A program made the position numbers and the translations under genes. Under the pieces are notes generated by a model. That model searched no databases. It saw nothing but the letters and a program-made list of their open reading frames with translations, and was not told the origin of the DNA. This document shows positions 1 through 5,943 of a stretch of DNA of 7,709 bases, one piece after another. The DNA is from JBGPRB01 sp964422155 (GTDB lineage Bacteria; Chloroflexota; Dehalococcoidia; Dehalococcoidales; RBG-16-60-22). Location: the NCBI GenBank assembly GCA_964422155.1, contig CAYQZZ010000081.1:1-7709 (forward strand), read 5' to 3'. Numbering within the stretch: the stretch's first letter is position 1; the number at the start of each line of letters is the position of its first letter.

Positions 1-689
1 AAGCGGATAATCTCCATCATTGTCAGGAGTCCCTTCTCCAGAGGGGGGGACATCTCCATGCCAGCCTCAATATCCTCCCAGAAACGAGGCTCAGCCCCGC
101 GCCTCTGGCGTTCGAAGGCAAGGAGGTCAGGGGATTTAGCTTCTACTCCCGGCTTGGGCTCCCTGTCAAACCGGACGGCCTGTGCCTCAGGTGGCGTAAA
201 GCGGCAGGTGGTCGTCCGTATGGTTCCAATCAGTTCATTCCTCTGGTTATAGTAGCCAGCTTCTCCGGTAGTGAAAAGCATCGGCCCGAGGGACTTGCTC
301 TGTTTGCGGTTTATATCTATGGCTTTTCCCTTAACGGTAACCTCATCGCCTAGCCGGATGGGGCGGAAGAACTCAAGCTCGGCTCCTGTGTATAAAAGCC
401 CCAGGCTCATCACGCGCGGAGTTCCGGGCGCTGATAATGCCGGCGCGCTGCCGTGGTTAATGTTATAGAGAAATGTGGGCGGGGCGATAATCATGCCGAA
501 GCGGCTCTTACTGGCGTAATCCTCGTCTATCCACAAAGGGTTGTTGTCCCCGACGGCTTCGGCGAAGTTCTTGATGTTATCCCTGGTGGCTTCCACAAGG
601 AACCGCTGCTTATTCAGGTCTATCTCTATCCCTATGCCCTGCTTGTACTCACGCTCGAATTGGTCCAGAGTGATTCTCTGTTCAGCCAT
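1..689 (-). CDS. FAS1-like / MaoC-type hot-dog hydratase, 3' end beyond the window
   Basis: An open frame of 229 codons starts at ATG 687-689 and runs off the left edge without a stop, so it is the N-terminal part of a longer protein. GAGGGG (695-700 on the complement) is a good ribosome binding site. Residues about 5-165 read as an N-terminal FAS1-like dehydratase hot-dog domain: FAEAVGDNNPLWIDEDYA at 42-59 matches the hydratase-2 consensus (GD-x-NP), followed by an APPTF turn near 69-73. The usual His of that motif is Trp53, so this half is probably not the catalytic half. A second hot-dog domain seems to begin near residue 202 (RFWEDIEAGME). Members of this family hydrate enoyl-CoA thioesters in the cytoplasm. 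The gene lies 26 bases behind the DUF35 gene and is clearly in its operon. The likely role is hydration of an enoyl-CoA before aldol cleavage by the thiolase-like neighbour, which is inference. The family call is fairly sure; the substrate is unknown. Confidence 0.82.
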   Translation of the reverse strand, partial: MAEQRITLDQFEREYKQGIGIEIDLNKQRFLVEATRDNIKNFAEAVGDNNPLWIDEDYASKSRFGMIIAPPTFLYNINHGSAPALSAPGTPRVMSLGLLYTGAELEFFRPIRLGDEVTVKGKAIDINRKQSKSLGPMLFTTGEAGYYNQRNELIGTIRTTTCRFTPPEAQAVRFDREPKPGVEAKSPDLLAFERQRRGAEPRFWEDIEAGMEMSPPLEKGLLTMMEIIR

Positions 690-715
690 TGGTTCCCCTC
701 GTTAAAATACGCATT

Positions 716-1123
716 TTACCTGACCGGTTTGAACTTCGGCAGTGTTATCTCTTCGGTCGCATCATCGAATACAACTTCCACCGGCATCCCGATATAGATG
801 TCTTCATTGGGGCAGTCGACGATATTGCTTATCAGAAGCGGACCTTCATCCAGTTTGACATAGGCGACGTTATAGGGGATATCGTCTTTCCAAGCCGGAT
901 GAAACGGCTGGTGAAAAACACAGAACGTAAAGACCTGCCCTTTGCCGCTTACCCTGACCCACGCCATCCTGGGGTTATCGCAGGCCGTGCAGTCGGTGAC
1001 CTGGGAATAGGAAGTCCCGCAGTTCAAACATTTGTACACTGTCAGCTCATGTCTTCTGGCTGCTTCCCAGAACGGCTTATCGGAAGACGTTATTGCCGGC
1101 AATTGCTTTTTATATTCTGCCAC
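716..1123 (-). CDS. DUF35 protein: zinc ribbon plus OB-fold (acyl-CoA-associated), partner of the thiolase-like protein
   Basis: This 135-residue protein starts with GTG (1121-1123), preceded by GAGGAG that overlaps the last codons and stop of the thiolase-like gene 2 bases upstream, so the two are probably translationally coupled. An N-terminal helix (PFWEAARRHEL, 17-27) leads into a rubredoxin-like zinc ribbon with Cys32-x2-Cys35 and Cys45-x2-Cys48. An OB-fold follows (about 54-125, including IPYNVAYVKLDEGP and IGMPVEVVF). Length and order fit the DUF35 family. Known members sit in complexes with thiolase-superfamily enzymes: archaeal acetoacetyl-CoA thiolase/HMG-CoA synthase, and the actinobacterial steroid aldolase Ltp2, whose DUF35 part is the C-terminal domain of the hydratase ChsH2. 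Here the domain is a separate gene between the thiolase-like and hydratase genes, which suggests it bridges the two enzymes. All four zinc ligands are present. The family is confident; the bridging role is inference. Confidence 0.92.
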   Translation of the reverse strand: MAEYKKQLPAITSSDKPFWEAARRHELTVYKCLNCGTSYSQVTDCTACDNPRMAWVRVSGKGQVFTFCVFHQPFHPAWKDDIPYNVAYVKLDEGPLLISNIVDCPNEDIYIGMPVEVVFDDATEEITLPKFKPVR

Positions 1124-1125
1124 GT

Positions 1126-2301
1126 CTATCTCCTCAGGATGCAGCAGGTGGCGGCGCTGCCGGTGTTAACCATACCGCCCAGCCCGGTAACCAGGCAAAT
1201 CTCAGCGTCCTTCACCTGGCATTCGCCGGCCTCACCCCTCATCTGCTTTATCCCTTCGGTCAGCTGGGTGAACCCCATCAGGTAGCCCCAGGATAGCCCC
1301 GTGCCCGAGGTGTTGCAAGGGAACTGCCCGTCCAGCTTCAGGTTGCCTGCCTTCACGAAAGGGCCTGCCTCCCCTCTTTTACAGATACCGTAGGATTCCA
1401 GCTGGGAGAGAAGGAAGATGGTGAAGGCGTCATAAATTTCACCCACATCCACATCCTTGAGGGAAACGCCGGCCATCCTGAAGGCATGTTCGCCGGCCTT
1501 CTGCATGACGAATCCGTCAAAGTGGTGTATGGCCTCCGGCGAGCGTCCTATTTCACGCAGGGAGTGGTCCATGCCGTACCCCATAATGTATACCGGACGC
1601 TTCTTATAGTCCCGTGTCTTCTCCGCTGAGGTGATTATCAGGGCTACGGCGCCGTCGTTGACCAGGCAGAAATCGTATAAACAGAGCGGCTCTACTATCA
1701 TTCTGGCATTTAAGTATTCGTCCATGGTCAGTTTTCTATCGTGCATGACAGCTTCCGGGCGTTTATTGGCGTATTCTCGCAGGGTGATAGCTATCGAGCC
1801 CAGCTGCTCACGGGTAAGCCCGTACAGGTGCTTATATCGCTGGGCCATGCAGGCCGCGGTTGCCCCCGGGCCGTACCATCCGTAAGCTCCCGGAGTATTC
1901 CCCATTGCCGGTGGGCCGCCTCCTCCGCCCATGCCGCGCCGGCTGGCAGCGCTCGAGGCATATACGAGGATACAGGTATGGCAGAGTCCGGCCTCCATGG
2001 CGCCGAGGGCCATGGAAATCATTACCAGCGCATACGAACCGAGACTCTGTACCTGCCAGCAGAGCTTGGCGGGAATCCCCACCATCTGGAGCGGCACGGT
2101 ATCATTCGGCCCGCCACCCATCCCCTGCTGATAGATATAGCCATCGACCTCGTTTTTCCTCATCCCGGCATCTTCCAGGGCCAGGGTTATCGCCCGGGCG
2201 GCAAGCTCATCCGGAGTCATCCCGGGTATTTTGCCCAGTTTCGTCAGTCCAACGCCGACGAAAGCATATTTATCCCTGATAATCATTTTCCCGCTACCCA
2301 T
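1126..2301 (-). CDS. Thiolase-superfamily protein (SCP-x/Ltp type) lacking the thiolase catalytic Cys and His; probable Ltp2-like retro-aldolase
   Basis: This 391-residue protein has the length and layout of the lipid-transfer-protein/SCP-x branch of thiolases: VGVGLTKLG at 15-23, a conserved EIYDAFT at 288-294, and the C-terminal NTSGTGLSWGYLMG (330-343) and VTGLGG (371-376) loops. Aligned by eye to the C-S-x-G-x-x-A-L nucleophile motif, residues 85-92 read QSLGSYAL, so the reactive Cys is Gln85. In the loop that normally gives GHP, the His is Tyr340. Without these residues, Claisen-type thiolysis is unlikely. The steroid side-chain aldolase Ltp2 is a thiolase-fold enzyme with a similarly rebuilt active site, and it needs a DUF35 partner, which is encoded directly downstream. 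A Gly-rich stretch (123-146) is unusual. The start is uncertain: ATG 2299-2301 has no clear ribosome binding site, whereas Met6 (2284-2286) is preceded by AGCGGG and would give a more usual N-terminus. Commonly such genes are labelled acetyl-CoA acetyltransferase, which I think would be wrong here. Confidence 0.87.
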   Translation of the reverse strand: MGSGKMIIRDKYAFVGVGLTKLGKIPGMTPDELAARAITLALEDAGMRKNEVDGYIYQQGMGGGPNDTVPLQMVGIPAKLCWQVQSLGSYALVMISMALGAMEAGLCHTCILVYASSAASRRGMGGGGGPPAMGNTPGAYGWYGPGATAACMAQRYKHLYGLTREQLGSIAITLREYANKRPEAVMHDRKLTMDEYLNARMIVEPLCLYDFCLVNDGAVALIITSAEKTRDYKKRPVYIMGYGMDHSLREIGRSPEAIHHFDGFVMQKAGEHAFRMAGVSLKDVDVGEIYDAFTIFLLSQLESYGICKRGEAGPFVKAGNLKLDGQFPCNTSGTGLSWGYLMGFTQLTEGIKQMRGEAGECQVKDAEICLVTGLGGMVNTGSAATCCILRR

Positions 2302-2349
2302 TTTAATAATACAAACAAATTAAAACTGGACGCATAACTAAAAAGGTGC

Positions 2350-2461
2350 TTGTCATTGCGAGTCCCGATGAAATCGGGACGAAGCAATCTCAAAGATAGC
2401 TTAAGGCAATGGTTGGGTTTGCTTCGTCGTCCCGACTTGTCGGGACTCCTCGCAATGACAA
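2350..2461. repeat. REPIN/MITE-like palindromic intergenic element
   Basis: A 112-base element is bounded by perfect 13-base inverted ends, TTGTCATTGCGAG (2350-2362) and CTCGCAATGACAA (2449-2461). Each half contains its own hairpin: GTCCCGAT-gaa-ATCGGGAC at 2362-2380 and GTCCCGAC-tt-GTCGGGAC at 2429-2446, each followed inward by a GAAGCAA-like segment. The two arms are therefore near-inverted copies around a short unique centre (about 2391-2419). Two inverted REP units around a spacer is the REPIN layout, and the TCATTGCGAG end recalls dispersed repeats I know from other bacterial genomes. No coding sequence and no clear target-site duplication are seen. It fills most of the 176-base gap between the second CoA-transferase and the thiolase-like gene, and its stems could weaken or end transcription between them. 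Confidence 0.8.
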
Positions 2462-2477
2462 TTATGTGTCATTTGTG

Positions 2478-3731
2478 TTAGTCAAAGACTCCTTCTTGCT
2501 CCATCTGTTTAAACTCGTTGCCGGATATGCCGAGGATTTCCGTGCAGATATATTCGGTGTGCTCACCCAGGATTACGGGACGATGCAGCTCGGCGGTGGC
2601 GTCCGAAAGCGTAAAGCCCGGCGGATGGAAGAATTTTTGTGGGCCGAGATAAGGATGTTCTATCTCACGGAAGAAATCGTAAGCTTTAAGCTGGGGGTCT
2701 TCTTCCGAGTCCTGGGCGGTAGCTACCACGCCGGCGGCAACCCCTGCGTCTTGCATCATCGCCATCACCCGCTCCGCGGTGAAATTAACGGTCCATTCGT
2801 TTATATATCTATCAAGTTCGTCGCTGTTTTTTATCCTGCCGTCAAGTGTGTTGAATTTGGCATCTTTTGTCCATTCCGGATTTCCTACCACACCGCAAAA
2901 GCTGTCCCATTCCTGGTCGGTAAGTACGGTAATAGCGACCCACCTGTCGTTGCCTTTACAGCGGTACGCCCCGTGAGGCGCGGCGTAGGCGCATTTATTG
3001 CCGGTCAGGACTGGCTCCCGCTTATTTACCGTGTAATCCAGGACGAGCGGCGACAGGTAGTTGATGCCCGACTCTATCTGGGACTGGTCGATGCACTGCC
3101 CCCGGCCGGTGCGCTGCTGGTAATCTATGGCGGTAATCAGCGCCAGCCCGCCGAACAGGGGAGAGAGGTGGTCGGTATAAAAAGAGGATATGGGAACCGA
3201 CTTGCGGTCCGGCCAGCCGGTTATGGTGTAAAAGCCGGTGAGACTGGTGACCGTCTGCCCGAAGCCCGGCTGGCTGGCCATCGGCCCGGTGTGCCCGTAC
3301 CCGCAGGTGCGGTGCATGATAAGCCTGGGATTTATTTTCTTCAGGTCTTCATAGCCCAGTCCCCTTTTTTCCAGCGTCCCCGTGGTGAAACTCTCCACAA
3401 AAACATCCGCCCATTTAGCCAGTTTCTTAAATATTTCTACCGCCCTGGGATTATTGATATTCAGGCTCATCCCGTATTTCTTGACGGGATGGGTTACGGC
3501 AAAGGCGGGACTGTACTCCAGCAGGGTCTTCTTATCTGCGCTGGCAGCACTACCCTTCTTAAAAGTACGGGGGTTTACATTACTGTGCTGTCTGGTCACA
3601 TCGGGGCGTGCTGCGCTCTCTATACGTATTACCATGGCCCCGTAATAAGCCAGGAAGTTAGCCTGGAAGGGCCCTACCCCTCCCCAGGTAAAGTCCAGGA
3701 CTTTTAAACCTTCGAAAGGCCTCTTTTCCAT
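2478..3731 (-). CDS. Family III (CaiB/BaiF) CoA-transferase, catalytic Asp present
   Basis: This 417-residue cytoplasmic enzyme transfers CoA between a CoA-thioester donor and a free carboxylic acid. Family marks are GLKVLDFTWGGVGPFQANFLAYYGAMVIRIES-type N-terminal segments (residues about 8-39), the nucleotide/CoA-binding region GMSLNINNPRA (87-97), DVFVESFTTGTLEKRGLGYEDL (109-130) and GRGQCIDQSQIES (209-221). Asp187 in YTDHLSP aligns with the Asp that forms the acyl-anhydride and glutamyl/aspartyl-CoA intermediates in formyl-CoA transferase, so the enzyme should be active. Length is normal for the family (about 390-430). It follows the other CoA-transferase gene by 23 bases on the same strand; the ribosome binding site is weak (GTGAG upstream of ATG 3729-3731). 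It precedes the thiolase-like gene, separated by the REPIN-like element. The acid substrate cannot be named from sequence. A racemase of the same fold is a less likely alternative. Confidence 0.9.
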   Translation of the reverse strand: MEKRPFEGLKVLDFTWGGVGPFQANFLAYYGAMVIRIESAARPDVTRQHSNVNPRTFKKGSAASADKKTLLEYSPAFAVTHPVKKYGMSLNINNPRAVEIFKKLAKWADVFVESFTTGTLEKRGLGYEDLKKINPRLIMHRTCGYGHTGPMASQPGFGQTVTSLTGFYTITGWPDRKSVPISSFYTDHLSPLFGGLALITAIDYQQRTGRGQCIDQSQIESGINYLSPLVLDYTVNKREPVLTGNKCAYAAPHGAYRCKGNDRWVAITVLTDQEWDSFCGVVGNPEWTKDAKFNTLDGRIKNSDELDRYINEWTVNFTAERVMAMMQDAGVAAGVVATAQDSEEDPQLKAYDFFREIEHPYLGPQKFFHPPGFTLSDATAELHRPVILGEHTEYICTEILGISGNEFKQMEQEGVFD

Positions 3732-3754
3732 TTAAATCTCACGAACGTGAAAGG

Positions 3755-5002
3755 TTAAATAATCCTGCGCTGTTTAAGATTTATCATGTCTTCCGTTGAC
3801 ATACCCAGTTCGTCTTTATATATGTCATCGTTATGCTCGCCGATGAGAGGGGCGCGGCAACGCACGCCGCAGTCCCCGATTCCCGTTTTGACAAAGCCCC
3901 CGGGATAGGTAACTTTAGTACCCAGTTCGGGATGTTCCACTTCACTCCAGAAGTTCCTCGCTACAAGCTGGGGAAATTCCAGCAGGTCTTTTGGCGTCAG
4001 GACGGGTGTCAACTGGATGCGCCTTTCCAATGCCCCGTCATGAAGCTCCATTTTGGTGTGTTTCATAAAGAATTGCTCCAGTACCCGGCGCACGTCTCTT
4101 ACTTCCTCAGCCGTATAATTTTGGAAACCATCCTTTTCCCAGTCGAACCGCCCGAGGATGCCGGGGTCAACGCCGGACTCTTTTATCCACTCCACGAGAG
4201 CCCGGTTGGGGACGGCGAAACCGGGGCCGAGCCAGAAGTTATAGGCGACGCTGCCGTCCTGGCATTCCCACAGCAGGGGCATTTTAATCATACCGTCTTT
4301 AGACATAACCTTGACGCGTTCCCTGCCCTCACGCGTGACGTTAATCTTTTGCAGCGCCCAGGGGAGTTTCGTCTCTATCGAGATGGCGAAACATAGTCCC
4401 TGGTGGGATGACGCATCTACCTGCTGGCCCCGCTCCGTGAACCGGCGCTGGCAGAGGGCTATCATCGTACCGACAGCCCCGTTCATGGCGCCGATAAGGT
4501 GGGCATGGGGATAGCTTGGCGCCAGCGGAGGTCGGTCCGGTTCACCGGTGATATACATGTAGCCAGATAAAGCCCAGACCGCGAGGTTACGGTCGTTGTA
4601 GTTTCTATACGGCCCTTTCTGCCCGAAACCGCTGATGGAAGTGAGTATGATGCCGGGGTTAATCTGGCTCAGTGACGAATATCCCAGGCCGAGTTTATCC
4701 AGGTAACCCGGGGCAAAAGACTCGATGACGACATCGGCAGTCTTTACCAGTCTTTTGAATACTTCCCGACCATCTGCCGTCTCGATATCCAGAGTTATGC
4801 TTCTCTTGTTGGCGTTGAAGGCAAACCAGTAAAGGCTTTTCTCCGGGTCGGGGATGTCATGGTAAAAGGGTCCTAAACTACGCGCAGGGTCTCCTCCCGG
4901 CCTCTCGATTTTTATTACGTCCGCTCCGAAGTCACCCAGGGCCTTGCCGCAGAGAAAACCCTTCTCGTTCGTCAGGTCGAGAATCCGATAGCAGCTGAGC
5001 AT
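3755..5002 (-). CDS. Family III (CaiB/BaiF) CoA-transferase homologue with His in place of the catalytic Asp
   Basis: This 415-residue protein shows the CaiB/BaiF layout: YRILDLTNEKG (5-15), GADVIKIERPGGDPAR (26-41), NKRSITLDIETADGRE (65-80), DVVIESFAPGYLDKLGLGY (90-108), and RGQQVDASSHQ (191-201), with the usual C-terminal PGGFVKTG and IGEHND segments. The segment that should carry the nucleophilic Asp reads YPHAHLIGAMNGA (164-176). Lined up with the downstream paralogue, where Asp187 lies 7 residues before a conserved Gly, the matching residue is His168. The protein may therefore be a non-catalytic partner of the adjacent CoA-transferase, or use other chemistry. Paired family III genes forming heteromers are known, for example benzylsuccinate CoA-transferase BbsEF. 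It is the first protein gene of the minus-strand group, starting 27 bases after the tRNA-Glu 3' end, with AGGAAG about 8 bases before ATG 5000-5002. Confidence 0.88.
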   Translation of the reverse strand: MLSCYRILDLTNEKGFLCGKALGDFGADVIKIERPGGDPARSLGPFYHDIPDPEKSLYWFAFNANKRSITLDIETADGREVFKRLVKTADVVIESFAPGYLDKLGLGYSSLSQINPGIILTSISGFGQKGPYRNYNDRNLAVWALSGYMYITGEPDRPPLAPSYPHAHLIGAMNGAVGTMIALCQRRFTERGQQVDASSHQGLCFAISIETKLPWALQKINVTREGRERVKVMSKDGMIKMPLLWECQDGSVAYNFWLGPGFAVPNRALVEWIKESGVDPGILGRFDWEKDGFQNYTAEEVRDVRRVLEQFFMKHTKMELHDGALERRIQLTPVLTPKDLLEFPQLVARNFWSEVEHPELGTKVTYPGGFVKTGIGDCGVRCRAPLIGEHNDDIYKDELGMSTEDMINLKQRRII

Positions 5003-5029
5003 TGCCTGTCTTCCTTGGAGTAATTAAAA

Positions 5030-5102
5030 TGCCCCCAATGGAAATCGAATCCATGTTACCGGCTTGAAAGGCCGATGTCCTAGGCCTCTAGACGATGGGG
5101 GC
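5030..5102 (-). tRNA. tRNA-Glu (anticodon UUC)
   Basis: The complement folds as a 73-base cloverleaf. The 7-base acceptor stem pairs GCCCCCA (5096-5102) with TGGGGGC (5031-5037), with discriminator A at 5030. The anticodon loop CTTTCAA (5064-5070) sits on a 5-base stem, with anticodon TTC at 5066-5068. The T-arm is ATGGA-TTCGATT-TCCAT. CCA is not encoded (TTT follows), so it must be added post-transcriptionally. It is transcribed toward the CoA-transferase genes, and no terminator hairpin is seen in the 27 bases between. Confidence 0.96.
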
Positions 5103-5111
5103 GTACGGTTA

Positions 5112-5140
5112 AGTATAGCAGATTAAGCTCATCCGGACAA
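5112..5140 (-). promoter_or_regulatory. Sigma-70-type promoter of tRNA-Glu (and possibly of the CoA-transferase genes)
   Basis: On the complement, TTGTCC (5135-5140) and TATACT (5112-5117) are separated by exactly 17 bases (5118-5134), close to the -35/-10 consensus. The -10 box ends 9 bases before the mature tRNA 5' end, which is the expected distance. Because no terminator is visible after the tRNA, this promoter may also feed the downstream catabolic genes. Confidence 0.75.
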
Positions 5141-5174
5141 TATTTTCGGGGGAGGGCGTCATAGCTGGCTTAGC

Positions 5175-5203
5175 TTGCCTGAGAGGCGTCTCTGGTGTAG
5201 AAT
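5175..5203 (+). promoter_or_regulatory. Sigma-70-type promoter of the FmdB-dtd transcript
   Basis: TTGCCT (5175-5180) and TAGAAT (5198-5203) are spaced by 17 bases, 37 bases upstream of the FmdB start codon, diverging from the tRNA promoter. The 138-base region 5103-5240 between the divergent genes holds nothing else I can support. A GAGGTGA ribosome binding site precedes ATG 5241. Confidence 0.55.
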
Positions 5204-5240
5204 ATTATATAGTGGATGAGTTTGTACGAGGTGACATAAT

Positions 5241-5537
5241 ATGCCTATTTACGAGTATGAATGCGGTCATTGCCGCCATCGTTTTGAGGTAAAGCAGGGC
5301 TTTCATGACAAACCTCAGGCGGAGTGCCCGCAATGTCGTGGGAAAGCCCGGCGCGTCTTTCAACCCTCACCGATTATATTTAAAGGAAGCGGTTTCTACG
5401 TTACCGATAGCCGGAAAAATACGGGGGCGGAGAAGAGTAAAGGGGAACCGGAGAAGAGCAAAGGGGAACCGGAGAAGAGCAAAGGGGAACCGGAGAAAAG
5501 CAAAGGGGAATCGGAGAAGAGCAAGAGTTCAAAGTGA
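5241..5537 (+). CDS. FmdB-type small zinc-ribbon regulatory protein with a repetitive charged tail
   Basis: The 98-residue protein opens with the family signature MPIYEYECGHCRHRFE. It has a zinc ribbon with Cys8-x2-Cys11 and Cys29-x2-Cys32, then PSPIIFKGSGFYVTD (42-56), the typical end of the FmdB core (about 60-70 residues). FmdB proteins are thought to be DNA- or protein-binding regulators, named from the formamidase/amidase operon of Methylophilus, but no exact role is set for most of them. From Glu64 the tail is a repeat of E-K-S-K-G-E-P (four copies, the last ending in Ser, plus a short fifth start), strongly charged and surely disordered; Lys/Ser/Glu-rich tails occur in many FmdB homologues. 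The start has GAGGTGA 8 bases upstream. The TGA stop overlaps the GTG start of dtd by 4 bases, indicating coupled translation. Confidence 0.92.
   Translation: MPIYEYECGHCRHRFEVKQGFHDKPQAECPQCRGKARRVFQPSPIIFKGSGFYVTDSRKNTGAEKSKGEPEKSKGEPEKSKGEPEKSKGESEKSKSSK
5430..5525 (+). repeat. 21-base in-frame tandem repeat in the FmdB gene
   Basis: Four consecutive 21-base units (5430-5450, 5451-5471, 5472-5492, 5493-5513) of the form GAGAAGAGCAAAGGGGAACC plus a final base, then a partial fifth (5514-5525). Units differ at only one to three positions (for example gagtaaa in the first and gaaaagc in the fourth). Near identity at synonymous sites points to recent slippage or unequal recombination, so copy number may vary between strains. 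Confidence 0.95.
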
Positions 5538-5943
5538 AAGCACTGGTTCAGCGAGTCAGTAAAGCTTCGGTCAGCGTCGCCGGTGAAGAGGTCGGGAGGA
5601 TAGGGCGCGGACTGGTGGTTTTTCTCGGAGTGGCCAGCGGCGACACGGAAAGAGATGCGCAGTATTTGGTCCAGAAAATCATCAACCTGCGCATTTTTGC
5701 TGATGCCGCCGAAAAGTTTAATCTCTCGTCCCTCGATATCAATGGTGAGCTTCTACTGGTGAGCCAGTTTACGCTTCTGGCCGATACCCGCAAGGGACGC
5801 CGTCCCAGTTTTGTCGAGGCGGCGCCGCCGGCTCAGGCTGAGGCTTTATTTAACTATGCCGTAGGATTGGCCCGTGACAGCGGCCTGAAGGTGGCTACCG
5901 GACGTTTTCAGCAGTCCATGCAGGTGGAAATCCATAATGACGG
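5534..5943 (+). CDS. dtd: D-aminoacyl-tRNA deacylase, 3' end lost in the assembly gap
   Basis: Dtd hydrolyses D-amino acids (and Gly mischarged on tRNA-Ala) from tRNA in the cytoplasm, guarding translation. Residues 1-137 are visible: MKALVQRVSKASVSV at the N-terminus, the active-site segment SQFTLLAD (77-84), GRRPSF (88-93) and GRFQQSMQVEIHNDG (123-137). The last is the start of the NxGP motif that contributes the cis Gly-Pro of the partner subunit. The family is about 145-150 residues, so only some 10-15 residues are missing and lie in the N run. The start is GTG 5534-5536, overlapping the FmdB stop by 4 bases (GTGA), so translation is probably coupled. The frame stays open across the N run into CbiM only because unknown bases cannot show a stop; a real fusion is very unlikely. 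Confidence 0.95.

Noticed and set aside
700..714. AAAAT-acgc-ATTTT inverted repeat between the DUF35 and hydratase genes
   Set aside because: Only five A/T pairs with a 4-base loop, immediately beside the ribosome binding site; too weak for a terminator and likely chance.
689..1285. Plus-strand frames of up to 198 codons opposite DUF35 and the thiolase-like gene
   Set aside because: They are antisense to genes with clear motifs and show no domain or translation signals.
2302..2349. Promoter for the thiolase-like gene in the AT-rich leader
   Set aside because: TATTAT-like boxes exist on the complement, but none has a convincing -35 partner at 16-18 bases, so no call was made.
2409..3707. A 432-codon open frame on the plus strand
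   Set aside because: It lies wholly opposite the CoA-transferase gene, starts inside the REPIN-like element, has no ribosome binding site and no recognisable domain. It is an antisense shadow caused by the codon usage of the real gene.
3739..3750. TCACG-AA-CGTGA palindrome between the two CoA-transferase genes, a possible operator
   Set aside because: The arms are five bases only, no second copy was seen and it lies inside an operon gap of 23 bases; not enough to call a regulator site.
5430..5525. Possible CRISPR-like array
   Set aside because: The units are contiguous with no unique spacers and are in frame with a coding sequence, so it is a coding tandem repeat.
5305..5562. An 85-codon frame overlapping FmdB with an Arg/Lys-rich repeat
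   Set aside because: It is the second frame of the same 21-base repeats, which keeps any frame open. FmdB carries the zinc-ribbon signature, promoter and ribosome binding site.
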